NCBI GenBank assembly: GCA_963583905.1
Contig: OY757309.1
Span: 116,561,453 to 116,625,452 of the forward strand
Source: Stenurella melanura
Taxonomy: Eukaryota > Arthropoda > Insecta > Coleoptera > Cerambycidae
DNA length: 64,000 bases
Direction of reading: 5' to 3'
Shown here: in pieces, positions 11,155 through 21,692 of the stretch
Layout of the letters: each line of letters begins with the position of its first letter
How positions within the stretch are numbered: position 1 is the stretch's first letter
The notes under the pieces: model-generated
Databases searched by the model: none
What the model was told of the DNA's origin: nothing
Seen by the model: the letters and a program-made list of their open reading frames with translations, nothing else
Made by a program: the position numbers and the translations under genes

Positions 11155-11815
11155 ATTTTTCACATAAATGTTCAATGTTCAGTCACAGAATTACCCATGT
11201 TAGAAACTATTCTCTTGGAATTAAATAATCCGGATATAGTATGCATAAGCGAACACTGGATGAACCTAATCAGTAACCTCAATTACAAATTATAAGAATA
11301 TTAGTACCTTTTTCAGAACGACACATGTACACGTTGCAGTAACTATTTTCTGTAGGTCTAAAATGGCTAATAAGTGTAAAATATTGTGTACAAAAAGGTA
11401 TGTTTTAGAAATGGATTTTGAGGTAGTAGCAGTCTCATATAATGAAGACATATTGTGTTGTTAATATATATAGGTCATCTAATGGAAACTTAAATCATTT
11501 CTTACTGCATTTGTCTATGCTTTTGGCAGGCTTCATCAGTAAATTTAAGTAGGTATATAATAATAACAGGGGATTTCAATATAGATAAACTTTCAATAGC
11601 TAGGGAAAATAAATCTCTCGCAGATCTAATTGGCTCTTTCTCATTAAGATCTTTAATAAATGAACCAACAAGGATTGACGTGCGAGTAGGATTTAATGCA
11701 GGTACAGCTTTAGATTATATCATTACTAACCTAATAGAGAATTATAAACGTATATTAGTAGATTCACACGTATCTGACCATAAAGGACAATTATTTAATT
11801 ATAGACTACAGGTAA
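11155..11815 (+). pseudogene. Apurinic-like endonuclease domain of a non-LTR element, broken
   Basis: This domain nicks the target DNA to prime reverse transcription. Readable conserved pieces in shifting frames are FHINVQCSVTELPMLE near 11159, PDIVCISEHWMN near 11233, ITGDFNIDKL near 11568, DYIITN near 11713 and VSDHKGQL near 11770. These correspond to the catalytic Glu (ISEHW), the GDFN box and the SDH box of the exonuclease-endonuclease-phosphatase fold. Several stops and shifts lie between them, so no continuous protein can be made. Confidence 0.8.
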
Positions 11816-12149
11816 ATGTCTTACTAATCTTTTGCCACATAATAAGAGAATATGTAGAATCTTCTCTGAACAAAATATGTTTCATTTATCTAACTTGTTT
11901 TATAACAAATTTGACATATTTACTAAGGAAGAAAACAATATCATTCATTATTTCAATGAATTCTTAGTGTGTTTTCAATGGTGTCTGAATATGAGCTGTC
12001 CAAAAAAATATATAACTCTAAAACATAACAAAGAACCTCAACTTGACATTAGAATATAACAAGACCTGGACAACTTAAGGTTTCTCTGTCACATTGCTAA
12101 AGACTCTGGTTGTCCTGAAATAATGAGATCGTTTAGAAATCATAAAAAT

Positions 12150-13480
12150 GTATTAACAAGAAAATATCCAAAATAAGGAGAGAAAGTAATACAAACATAA
12201 TCGAAAATTCCCAGAATAAAAATAAAACTTTATGGCAAATTGTAAATAATAAATTAGAGCGACAAAAAGAGAAAATGAAACCAAGCTTAAAAATAAAGGA
12301 TGAAATTGTAAATTATGAAAAGGAAATATGTGTAATATTTGCAAACTACTTTGCCTCGTGTGTTAAGGATAAATTTAACACTCACTTTGAAAACAATATA
12401 TCAAATGATTGCACAACAGCCAGCACTATAGTCAATTCAGTAATCACTTTTGAACCGGTAACAGGAGACGAAATAATTAAAATAAAAACTGAAATGAAAA
12501 ATGAAACTTCATGGGCTGTGGACGAGATACTTATAAGGCTATTAAAGTATTGTAAATATGTTATTGTTGATTATCTTGCGCATCTCATTAATTTATCAAT
12601 AAATCTTGGACAGTTAGTAATTCCATTGTACAAAAACGGAGATCCGCAGTCAGTTCAAAATCATAGGCCCATAATCCTTAAGTTACCTATCCAAAATTCA
12701 CGAAACAGCAGTTACTAATATATACCCATATTTAGAATACCCATATTTAGAATCAAATAATTTATTCACAGAGTGAATTTGGCTATAGAGCTAATAAATC
12801 CACTGAACTAGCAACACTTGAATTTGTTCAAGAAATCTACCAACACCTTGATAATGGCAAAAAAGTAGCTATTCTCTTCTTTGACTTAACTGCAGCCTTC
12901 GACTCGGTGAATCAGAAATTTCTTGAAACCAAGCTAAAGGTAATTGGAATACGTGGAAATATCCTTACATGGTTGACCTCTTATCTAGTAAATAGAAAAA
13001 TTTTTCTCTCACTTAACTGAATCATCGTAGATATGGAAATAAGTGTTACACAGGCTTCTGCCTCTTATTTTTATAAACGACCTGCCAGAGTTCATTAAAG
13101 ATGGGGAAATATTCGTGTACGCGGATGATAGATGACACACTATAATCCACAGTGACAGCACCAAAGAGTTAGAAACTAAGACACACAGGGTCATTGAGCA
13201 ATTTGAAGATTGGTGTCATAGAAATTCTTCAATTATTAAAAAGAATAAAACGTTTTTTTATATTTCACAAATATAACATCTAATGATATCCCAAAAATAG
13301 AGTATGTCAACACCAGTTAAGAAACTACATTTTTAGGCTGTGTAATTGACTCTACTTTAAATTTTGCCCCTCAAATAGATAGCCTATGTTCTAAGCTAGC
13401 AAAAACAACATTTGCAATTTTAAATTTAAAGAAAGACGTAAACACTGGAGGTGATTATTTAAAGATTATTTCCCTATATA
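12150..13480 (+). pseudogene. Reverse transcriptase remnant of the nested non-LTR element
   Basis: In order: NKTLWQIVNNKL near 12226, the VDEILIRLLKY segment in the 12275-12718 frame, a degenerate NHRPIIL box near 12659, FGYRANKSTELATLEFV in a new frame near 12778, motif A ILFFDLTAAFDSVN near 12875, a poor motif B, motif C region YADDR near 13119 and GCVIDSTLNFAPQID near 13338. Multiple stops and frameshifts separate the pieces. The RT is recognisable, but motif B and the fingers are badly eroded. Confidence 0.85.
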
Positions 13481-13490
13481 TCACCAAAAA

Positions 13491-14030
13491 ATCAGAAAAA
13501 TGACAAAAATTTATAATTTTAACACGTTAGTCGCATAGAAATAAGCCAAAAGCAATTATAGAATCAAAAATATGTGCCAAAAATTAAAAAAAATAAATAA
13601 AAAAGTAGCCCTGGGCGGGATTCGAAGTCGGTAATCCACTAAAAGTAGTCGCCCAAATTTACAATTGACTATAATCTCGGAGAAGGCAAAACTTCAAAAA
13701 CATCAATTTTTGAAACGTCAAGAACTAAATAAATACGTCGGGTGGAGGATCGTGTGATATCTCTACGGAAAAAGAAAGATTGGTATTTTGTCGGTGTCGT
13801 AAATTGCGACAGCAAGACCGGAAATTTGGCTCAGCACGAGATAATTAAAAATGGAATTTTTGACATTTGTAACAGTACCGCTGTCGGGTTATTGACTAAA
13901 CCGCCCTCGCCGCCAAACGCAGCGCTCCCAGCCCGGCAGACTGATGAGCGGGTATTCAATGTATCATCGACAACCTATTAAGACATATTCTGTCCATTTA
14001 CAAATAGTACATCCCTTGTGACGCTAGCTC
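13491..14030. other. Unassigned Polinton segment with a tRNA-like B-box
   Basis: On the minus strand 13606-13680 there is a B-box-like GACTTCGAATCCC and a putative anticodon-loop-like CTTTTAG, followed by T runs, suggesting a degraded tRNA-derived SINE. The plus-strand ORF at 13742-13981 (79 codons) has no recognised motif. The C-terminal part of the integrase would be expected here but is not readable. Confidence 0.3.
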
Positions 14031-14465
14031 TCAGTCTATTAGTGAAAAAAGCCCTATGTTTGGATTAGGAATAAAACAATATATTTTACATTTATATTCC
14101 GTAGCAACAGATGACAGGGAGAAGTGGTTAATTTTATATTTATTCATTAATTCTCCGAATTGTTTATTGTAAAACTCTTTACCCATATCTGTCTGAAGGT
14201 TTATAGGAGGGGACTTCATTTCCGACAAAATTGCTTCATCGGCTCTATTACATCTTTACCGCTCTTTCCTTTAACTGGCCGAGCCCATACAAATTTACTG
14301 AATACGTTTATAACAATAAGAATATAAAGATTGCCTTTATTATTTTTAGCATACGGAATCATTCCTACTAGATCAGACTGAATTAGATCATTTAATCCTT
14401 TAACAATCACATGTCTTCTTCGAAAATGTTTCCTGGCCGGTTTATGTAAATCATTAACAACGTCT
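14031..14465 (-). pseudogene. Polinton retroviral-type integrase, broken
   Basis: This enzyme joins element ends to host DNA. The reading begins near 14465 with DVVNDLHKPARKHFRRRH, runs through LNDLIQSDLVGM (first catalytic Asp) and YILIVINVFSKFVWARPVKG, then shifts frame near 14222 to NLQTDMGKEFYNKQF (second catalytic Asp). The expected glutamate box downstream is not readable after 14100, so the catalytic triad is incomplete. The usually conserved Asp of the segment before FSK is Asn here. The N-terminal zinc-binding part is missing, as is any chromodomain. Confidence 0.88.
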
Positions 14466-14474
14466 GCTATAATA

Positions 14475-14720
14475 TTATTTATTTTTTATTAACGGAACGC
14501 GAAGCACAATTTCTACAAAGAGAGGGGGTGCTGGATCCGACGTGAGTGAAAATGACATATCATCTCCTTTGTTGAGGTTTTTATTGTCTGGATAATAATT
14601 ATTATTGTTTAAAAACATTGTAACATTGTTAGGTAAATTTATACTTTCAATTGTGCCTGAAATAGGTATTGTGCACGGTACAGCGCCACCATCTAACACG
14701 TAAAAATGAAAGTATGAAGA
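14475..14720 (-). pseudogene. Unrecognised ORF in the Polinton
   Basis: A 74-codon frame starting GGAVPCTIPISGTIES after its first residues. No family is recognised. It lies between the integrase and the DUF8207-like ORF on the same strand, so it is probably a remnant of a Polinton accessory or structural gene. There is no neighbouring in-frame extension of useful length. Confidence 0.3.
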
Positions 14721-15012
14721 TTTGTTCTACACCCCGAATTTGTATAAGGCATAGGCTAGATAACGTACTAGCAGAATCTGCGATTGAAGTTAAAAGTCTT
14801 TAAACGGTAGGTAAACATATGTCTACCAAATTTGTCTATAGGCACGATGGACGTTTACTGGATAGATTTATACTGAGCAGAAAATGTGGCTATTATTTAA
14901 TTAGTTTTAATTCTCGTAATTCAAATATGATTGATGCAATCTTATTTTTATGCCCATTATTTCCAATATTTGAGAAGTTACTAAAGGCCTTAGTCTGTCT
15001 ATAAACTTTGGA

Positions 15013-15960
15013 TCATCGCAATACACGTAATAAATTTTTATCAGACAAGTCCAACGTGTCCCCTTTCGTAGGCCGTTTAAATGACTGAGATCTAGGGCGA
15101 ATATTACTTTGAAATCTTGTATTAGGGGGCGGTGGTTTACTAAATGAAGATGTCCTTGAAATCGATATAGGTTTTAATAAACCTTTATCTGTTAAATAGG
15201 GTCTAATTATATTTTTATATTTTACGGTATTCTTAGCTTGAATTTGTTTATTAGGATCAAAATTTCTACGATAGACATTAGTTACTTTTAGTATCTGCAT
15301 ATAATGATCTAATTCTTATTTTTTTTATAAGATTTAGGTTCTTTCCTAAACAGTAACTTATATAATCCAGCAGAGCCAGGGTATGTGATATCCTTCACTG
15401 CAATATCTGCCAACAATTTTTAATTCGGAATTGCCTATTTTAAATGTTTCAGTTTCAATATCATGTGTTATACCATATACGCGATCGTTTGTTGTCTCGT
15501 TTCCTCGTATGGATTCGTCAATATATGTTCTCGGCAAGGGATCATATGCATCAAGATATTCTTTATAAACCTCTGATTTTTCACGATTCATCCATATATA
15601 TACGAGTCCTTTCTACTTCTTGATTAATTGAATCGCCGATATTTTGCTCAGCAATAGTAGAATTGTGTGGATCAAACTGATAAGTATCCTCCAAAAAACT
15701 GAGTCCAGTTATAGGTAACGCGGGCATATATTATTTACAACTTTAACAGGAGCTCTTTTTGCAACAGAAGTAAAACTTTTGTTTTGTTATGATTTAAACA
15801 CTTAATGCTCCTTTTTAATTGTTACGTCTACTTTCATGTTTTGTACTAATTTCTCCAATAGTTCGATAATGGGCTTATACCCTTTCACCATCTGAGCTTG
15901 TGTTTGTGCGACATCTGATTTTAGAGACTGGAGCCAGGACTACCAACGACCAGCGCTCGC
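15013..15960 (-). pseudogene. Polinton ORF of the arthropod DUF8207-like family, broken
   Basis: The function is unknown; the family recurs in arthropod Polintons. Reading from the right: PALPITGLSFLEDTYQFDPH near 15710, then EYLDAYDPLPRTYIDESI in the 15358-15591 frame with YGITHDIETETFKIG, then after a shift VKDITYPGSAGLYKLLFRKE near 15380, then in the 15013-15300 frame a basic tail with NIIRPYLTDKG and SRTSSFSKPPPPN. The 'GSAGLYKLLFRKEP' core is the part I recognise. At least two frameshifts and stops interrupt it. The family name is from memory and should be checked. Confidence 0.65.
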
Positions 15961-15999
15961 GTCGATAGACAGCGAAAAAGTTCACCATGTTTTTGATAA

Positions 16000-16194
16000 T
16001 TATTTTCCAACAAACATATCCTGATTAACAATTGGTAATGTAACATTCTGTTTTTCAATCTTCATTGCGGAAGTATACATAAGGAACTGTATCATCAGCC
16101 ATTCAGCCATACTATTTATAAGGCTGCACATTACTAGAAAATCAGTTCTGCATAGAACTTTCAACAGACTATATAATTCTTGTGCACAACACAA
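16000..16194 (-). pseudogene. Unrecognised short ORF, divergent from the plus-strand block
   Basis: 64 codons ending KQNVTLPIVNQDMFVGK. It sits back-to-back with the plus-strand capsid block that begins near 16230, so the interval 16195-16240 may have held a divergent promoter. The segment VTLPIVNQDMF looks conserved in character, but I cannot name a family. Confidence 0.3.
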
Positions 16195-16249
16195 CCGTAG
16201 TTAATCGTAAACAAAGGCGTGCAAAGACAGGATCAGGATTTATTAATAG

Positions 16250-16965
16250 TTTTATTAATAGTTTATCGTTTGAATTGCATGTACCAAGTTACAACTATAG
16301 TGGTCCAGGAATAAAGCTGTCGAATTGACTTGTCAGAGGTGACACTGGTGTAAATCTTTTAGACGAGGCTCGTAAAGAGCATGATATCGCATATTCTCGT
16401 TCTAATGATATAACAAGCAGGATATAACAAGCAGAAATCAAGCAAATAAAGTGTTAGGAGAAAAAGCATATCAGCGGTTTAAAGCAAGTGGTTCTTCAGT
16501 TGGGGAAAAATTACTGCATTAGGTATAGCTGGTACTATAAAGGCAGAAACCAAGCAGGGAATGGACATGCGAAAAAAAATACGCTCCAAACATGGCATGG
16601 GACTGCGTAAGAATACGTTAAATTTTAATAATGTAGTACAACGAGCTCGAAGCGGTATTCAAAGCAGCAATTCTAGTAATCTTATTAAAGTCGCAAAACA
16701 AGCTTTATCATCAATTGGAACAAAGAAACTCTCTTTACCAAAGAAAGATATCATTCCTATTCCAAAAACTGGTGGTTTTCTACCTTTCCTTTTACCAATA
16801 TTTGCCGCATTAAGTGCTTTAGGAAGTATATGGGGTGGTGCTGCAGGTATCGCAAAAGCTGTTAATGACGCGGAAGCCGCAAAACAAAAACTTGAGGAAG
16901 AGAAGACACAATCTAGCTATGGAGCAAGTTGCAGTAGGAAAGGGAATGTACTTACGACCTTATAA
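16250..16965 (+). pseudogene. PLA2-like (parvovirus VP1-type) virion protein of the Polinton, broken
   Basis: Domains of this type help virions breach membranes. Near 16283 the sequence reads the calcium-loop-like YNYSGPGIKL, then LVRGDTGVNLL and the active-site pattern LDEARKEHDIAYS (Asp, Ala, His-Asp, Tyr spacing as in viral PLA2 domains). A stop lies at 16326-16328 and further shifts occur near 16425 and 16515. The clean frame 16561-16965 then has basic stretches, an IPIPKTGGFLPFLLPIFAAL hydrophobic segment and an Ala/Lys/Glu-rich end. It overlaps the start of the protease frame (16835). Confidence 0.75.
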
Positions 16966-17410
16966 AAAAGGCATGGAATTATATCTAGCATCATTTAAAA
17001 AACTCCCACTAAAGTTGCCTCGCCGAGCATTAACCAACATAGATTTAATGAAATACGCCAATGATTTACATATTCCAAACTTGCGGGGTGTATTTATGAG
17101 AGATACGTTACCAGTAAAAATAAAGAGAAGTAAGTGCGGTATAATTAATTCAGATATTTCATCGGGGCTTGGTACTCACTGGATGGCATATGTAAAGAAA
17201 AAGAATTCGATAATCTATTTCGATAGTTATGGAAACTTAAGACCACCAAATGGAGTAATAAATTATTTCTATAGCGATGGTAGCTTGAATAAGGTTAACT
17301 ATAATCATGAGGGTCAGTGGGTCTTATTTTAATGGGTTAGCTGTCCACACAATTCATCAGTTCTTTTCAACAGTAGCCCCAGTCTATAAAATAGTGGAAT
17401 CGCCTTTTAA
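16900..17410 (+). pseudogene. Adenain-like cysteine protease of the Polinton, damaged
   Basis: This class cleaves capsid precursor proteins. The readable frame is in 16835-17332; it overlaps the end of the previous gene in another frame. Seen are GKGMYLRPYKKGMELYL, then IPNLRGVFMRDTLP, the catalytic-His box GTHWMAYVKKK near 17172 and the acidic YFDSYGNLRPP box near 17216. The frame stops at 17330 after GQWVLF. The Cys box that should follow is only suggested in a shifted frame (CPHN near 17342), so the active site is probably disrupted. Length to the stop is short for the family. Confidence 0.8.
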
Positions 17411-17445
17411 ACATTTTGTATTTTTCAGTAAGTGTTAAGACGATC

Positions 17446-17544
17446 AACTCAATTACCATTAAAATAGTTGATCAAGATGGGAATCCCCTCAATTTCCGTA
17501 AAGAAACCATCACGGCCAGACTACATTTAAAAACGATAACCTAA
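17446..17544 (+). pseudogene. C-terminal tail of a minor-capsid-like Polinton protein
   Basis: A short frame NSITIKIVDQDGNPLNF followed by RKETITARLHLK and a stop. The 'DQDG...NFR.E.IT.RLH' pattern is one I associate with the end of a structural protein in this element class. Everything upstream of it is lost or merged with the damaged protease end. Confidence 0.45.
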
Positions 17545-17581
17545 AATTGTCCGTTATAATAATAAATATCATATTCCGCGT

Positions 17582-17710
17582 ATGGTAACTAATCGCAATT
17601 ATAAAAGAAAACCTAACACATTTTTAGTCAGTAATAAGAAGAACGTTAGTCTAGTAACACCTGAAAATAAGATTTTCTTAAAATCTCTTGGTTTTGAAGT
17701 ACTTATATAA
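17582..17710 (+). CDS. Small basic Polinton ORF (42 aa)
   Basis: An ATG-to-stop frame, too short for the usual ORF cut-off, starting MVTNRNYKRKPN and ending FLKSLGFEVLI. It is strongly basic at the N-terminus. Its TAA stop shares its last A with the ATG of the next ORF (TAATG at 17708-17712), a tight arrangement that suggests co-translation or compact viral-type packing. Function unknown; the position immediately before the capsid-like gene suggests a virion protein. Confidence 0.45.
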   Translation: MVTNRNYKRKPNTFLVSNKKNVSLVTPENKIFLKSLGFEVLI

Positions 17711-18870
17711 TGGATATATTAAATTTTACAGAACAACTTCTTATCGATAACTCAATTATGGATTCCGAGTATCACAATTATCAACCTTTCGTGACCACCA
17801 AATTTGATTATAATGATGAAATGAGAATCTCAATCCAAGAACTGGATGCTTTTACTTTACCGTGTGAAAGTAGTGTATACTTGGAGGGGATCTAACAAAA
17901 GAGGATAGAACAGTGTCTGCTAAGTTAAGCTTAATAAATAATGAGAGCATTATTTTCCTCTTTAGAGAAATTCGATATGAGATAAATGGTATTGTCGTTG
18001 ATTTAATTCGAAATGTTGGATTGACTTCCACCCTTAAGGGATATTTGTCTTTTAATGAAAGTGAAAGTGTCAAACTTCAAAATGCTGGCTGGTTTCCTAA
18101 AGATAGTAAAATGCCGGATAGTAATAAATTTAATGTATGCATACCACTTAAACTGTTAATGGGCTTTTTTGAAGATTACAAAAAAATAATATTAAGCATG
18201 GAACAAGAATTGGTTTTAATTTGAAGCAGTAATGATTTAGATGTGAGTAGTGTCGATGATGCGGAGAAACCTAAGATTAATAGTGATAACCTTTATTGGA
18301 GAGTACCACATGTTTCCGTGGGAATACCACAACAATTGGTTTTAACCAAGATTTTGGACAAAAATGTTGAAATACTACTTCTATTCAGAAGTTGGGAGCT
18401 TGTAGAATATCCTTCACTTTCTCAAACTACAAGACATACATGGCCCGTGAAAACTACAACTAAGTTAGAAATTCCTAGGCATGTAATTGTTGCCTTCCAA
18501 ATTAACAAAAAGAATAAAGTAACATCTAATATGAGTACATTTGAACTGTACATTTGAAGTGTAATCTTACAAATATAAGAGTATTTTTAAATTCTGAAAG
18601 GTATCTTTACAACGATTTATTTCTTGATTTCAGAGACAATAAATATGCAATTTTATATGAAATGTTCTCACATTTTCGCTAGTTATATTACGAAACAAGA
18701 AACGAACCTATATTTACGCCTAAAGAATTCAAATTCATATCACCAATAACCCACATCGATTGTTCTAGTCAAAAGGAAACCATTCAGTTGGGATTAGTTG
18801 TTTTGTGCAAAGAATTCGAAACAAGCGATAATATTCCGAACAGCCTACTGTTTAATTTTACATGATCGTT
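17710..18870 (+). pseudogene. Capsid-like protein of the Polinton (probable major capsid family), broken
   Basis: The protein is spread over three frames: 17710-17895 (MDILNFTEQLLIDNS...), 17913-18224 (IFLFREIRYEINGIVVD, VGLTSTLKGYLSF, CIPLKLLMGFFEDYKKII) and 18243-18557 (WRVPHVSVGIPQQ, LLLFRSWELVEYPSL, VAFQINKKN). Stops and shifts then precede the C-terminal pieces near 18600-18860 (NDLFLDFRDNKYAILYEM, ITHIDCSSQKETI). Beta-rich character and place between the protease and nuclease-like ORF fit the double-jelly-roll capsid role proposed for this gene in Polintons; that role is inferred from context, not shown. Confidence 0.7.
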
Positions 18871-18953
18871 TATTCCGTTATAATCCACTAACAAAGATAG
18901 TTAGGCAGGTCTAACCTACATAAGGAAAGTAATGTGAGCTACCGAGTTAATTT

Positions 18954-19088
18954 ATGATGATCTCTAGCTATAGAAAGGCTCTGAGAGAGCATCAGAAAAA
19001 ACTTACAGATTTAAAAAAAGCGATCGAGCTATATAGTTTAAAAGTTCCTGTGACGAAAAAGTTAGCAAATATAAAAATACGTCATTAA
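18954..19088 (+). CDS. Small lysine-rich Polinton ORF (44 aa)
   Basis: ATG at 18954, TAA at 19086-19088. The product is Lys/Leu-rich with a likely amphipathic helix (REHQKKLTDLKKAIELYS). It lies directly between the capsid-like and nuclease-like genes on the same strand. No family recognised. Confidence 0.35.
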   Translation: MMISSYRKALREHQKKLTDLKKAIELYSLKVPVTKKLANIKIRH

Positions 19089-19520
19089 TTTTGGATGTCC
19101 AAGGATTCAAAGCAGAAAAAAAATAAGTTTATTGTTAAGGAACTGGCAGCATATGATGGTTATAAAACGGCCCACTATATTTTTAAACCACCATACTCTA
19201 TAAAACTTTTACCAGGTGATTTAGAAAAGCAGGCTAATTGGTTAACACAGAATTGCCATGGTATACACTGGAATGAAGGAAGCACACCATTTTTCAATTT
19301 TGGAAAAATTATCCCAGAGTTGAATGAATGTCAAAAAGAAACTTATGTAAAAGGAAAAAGTCACATACATAAATGAATATTCATCGAAGCCTGTGTATGA
19401 ATTAGAAGAACATCCACCACTCCAATTTTCTGAACCTCGATGTTTTCACCATTTAAAATCTAAATGTATGTGTTCTCTATCAAATGTATTTTATCTTTAT
19501 GAGAATCTTATAATGTCATA
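19089..19520 (+). pseudogene. Nuclease-like Polinton ORF (RNase H-fold type suspected), broken
   Basis: It begins LILDVQGFKAEKK, where the Asp could be the first acidic residue of an RNase H-like fold. It then shifts frame into 19095-19376: FIVKELAAYDGYKTAHYIF, LEKQANWLTQNCHGIHWNEG, ETYVKGK. A second shift leads to VYELEEHPPLQF near 19393 and a terminal Cys/His cluster (CFHHLKSKCMCSLSNVFYLY) near 19440. These blocks recur in an arthropod Polinton gene that I recognise without a firm name. Two frameshifts make it non-functional. Confidence 0.6.
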
Positions 19521-20247
19521 ATTTTAAATAAAGAATTAATCAAATCCCATGTATTTTATTTATCAAGCAAGTTTAAGCAGGTCTAGACAAGTTCGCCGGA
19601 TGTTCATCAAATAACACGTGTACGCCAGATGTTATCATGAGAACGGCAGTTATAATACCCTCCAACGTGTTGCTGATCGCTGTGATGACTCATAACAAAC
19701 ATCTGGTCAAAAATTAAATAGTGGGGGTTAATAATATAAAGCAGAAATTGTATCACATTTCATTAGTTTAAAGAACACCATGCTAACTTTAGATAATAGC
19801 TGGATGGTATTGGAGAAAAGAGAGTGTAATGTTTGCCATAAAATAATTAGTAAAGGCTATCTTCCCTCTAATTATTGGTGTAGTAGACTGAGACTATTAC
19901 TAGGTTTTTGTACACGTGTGTGTTACCAAATAAGACCCATTTAAATTATTACAACGTATTTAATTGATGACGGGCTCATATTCAACTCACCTGTTCGGGA
20001 AACATTTTAAACTCAGACATGGGGCGCGTGAAATCACAGGGAGAAAACAGCAATAATTATTATACTCCCAGCTACAATCCTGACAATTTTTATAAATAAC
20101 AAGATCAGAGACCTACCTATCAACAAAGAAAAACAGAAGAACCAACTATCGTTCATACCTTATGAAGTATTTAAGATGTGGGATGACAAAGTTCAAAAAT
20201 TCAGAAATAAGCAAAGATTCTCTAATAAATAATTTAATTAAATTATA
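19521..20247. other. Unassigned Polinton interior with a stray TIR fragment
   Basis: At 19590-19672 there is a copy of TIR-type sequence (GATGTTCATCAAATAA, CACGTG, 'gtacgccagatg'), displaced about 10 kb from either end. The remainder holds short broken frames (for example MLTLDNSWMVLEKRECNVCH from 19780) that I do not recognise. Confidence 0.4.
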
Positions 20248-20256
20248 TTTCTAAAA

Positions 20257-21692
20257 GGGAGTGGATCGCCGTTCGGATCCGTACGGTAACTTAAGAATTA
20301 AACGTCCGGTAATATCAGCGGCGCATGTGCGTATCAGGACGACCAGTCTCACATTGAACGTCCGGTTAAAATGTTATATGTACATATTATATTATAATTT
20401 GAAGTAAATCCTTTTATATACTATTATATAGGGATATGTAGTAGTAAGTAGGTATCAATAAAATGTCTAATATATTTTTTAATTTTTATTAATAAAATAT
20501 TTTTTTAAGAACAAAATATCCTCTAAATAATAGTAAGATGGAACGTAACGTTAACAAAACAAATACAGATTGAAATTACATATAGGATACATAAATCAGT
20601 CTGTCAAGAGTGACATGAGTGCCATGCAGTTTACACAAAACCATTTTTTCTTTCTAGTAATGTTTTTTATGAACTTTACTGTCTATTCTACGTAAGTTTG
20701 ATATATCGCGTAAGGTTACATAAGTATTCGTTTCCTCCAATAACTTTTTCCGTATCAATTTTTTCTTACTTTTAATCTCATCGATTCTTTAACATCATTT
20801 TCCACGTCAAGGGGAAGCTGTCGGTTGTGTGGAAGTAATTGATAAAGACGCTATAAATCATAGAGAATGAATAATAGGTACGCCTGTTAATCACAATAAA
20901 TTCACAAACCTTTTCAACTTGATGATTGTGAGTATTGCACACATTTTGAATCAGTAATTTCTGCCCATTTTCTGTAGCAACTGCCTTTATAAATGCTGGG
21001 CAATTTCTTCTGAATGTTCTACAAAACGAACAACACTACTTATTTACCTAATTTACCAGCAAATTTACATTATGTAGTTAATAAAACACCATTTGAAAAG
21101 TAAGAATTAAATTTACACTTTTACTTGGGTAGTACCTACCTACTTAGTGCTTACTAACTTACCTAGTCTTTCTAATTCATTTTCCCGCTGACTTGAAAGC
21201 CTTTCGGCCATGAATGCACGCAAATTTGACATCAGCGTACACAATACTGGCCTTGTAAGTTTTGTTTGTATTTCTTTTCTTAGCTGCTTCTATCGTGCGT
21301 GAATCTCTTTTGTAAAATTGTACAAAGTTTTCCTTACATGCTATTTTTAAAGCTTCGTCTAAATCTTTATAGAACTTAAATATGCGACCTACAGGGATAT
21401 TAAGGTCTATATTAACGACACAATCCATAATTTCTAAAAGAACAAATGGTTATTTCATATTTTTTTATGTCATTGAACTTACACGTTAAATCAAGCAACA
21501 AGCCATGGACAAAAATCAACAACGAAACAAAAAACATGTACAAGTGCACAAGTAGTGTCAAATGCGTTAGGTTAGGTTTTGTACCGGGCATTCAATGTGA
21601 GACTGGTCGTCCGGACACGCGCATGCGCCACTCATATTACCGGACGTTTGACTCATAAGTTACCATCCGGATCCGGACGGCGATCCACTCCC
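20257..21692 (-). mobile_element. MULE (Mutator-like) transposon with 9-bp target duplication
   Basis: Terminal inverted repeats of about 110 bp (20257-20366 and 21581-21692) start GGGAGTGGATCGCCGT and share a CCGGATCC/CGGATCC box. They are flanked by a perfect 9-bp duplication TTTCTAAAA at 20248-20256 and 21693-21701. Nine-base duplications are typical of MULEs. The element is 1436 bp and encodes only an N-terminal FAR1/ZSWIM-type region, with no DDE catalytic core, so it is non-autonomous. Confidence 0.88.
20655..21428 (-). CDS. MULE-borne FAR1/ZSWIM3-type N-terminal protein, three predicted exons, one premature stop
   Basis: Exon 1 (21428 to about 21164) begins MDCVVNIDLN and includes YKRDSRTIEAAKKRN and KFACIHGRKAFKSAGK, the hallmark of the FAR1-like N-terminal domain shared by ZSWIM3-type proteins and MULE transposases. 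Exon 2 (21018-20910) adds RRNCPAFIKAVATENG and THNHQVEK. Exon 3 (20850-20655) adds LPHNRQLPLDVEND and VTLRDISNLR, then stops at TAG 20655-20657. Splice sites are GTAAGT...TTTTGTAG and GTTTGT...TTTATAG, and both junctions keep the frame. A single TGA at 21177-21179 interrupts exon 1. The catalytic domain is absent, so the product could only bind DNA. Confidence 0.7.

Larger units (their letters stand above)
10700..13490 (+). mobile_element. Second jockey-like non-LTR element nested in the Polinton
   Basis: A degenerate endonuclease followed by reverse transcriptase fragments lies just inside the left TIR. It is AT-rich and very different from the jockey-type copy at 6756-9660, so it belongs to another family. 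The 5' limit is uncertain; an ORF at 10906-11148 may be the end of its ORF1. The 3' end is truncated after the RT thumb near 13490. Confidence 0.75.

Noticed and set aside
13606..13680. tRNA gene call on the minus strand
   Set aside because: Only a B-box-like word is convincing; no complete cloverleaf could be drawn.
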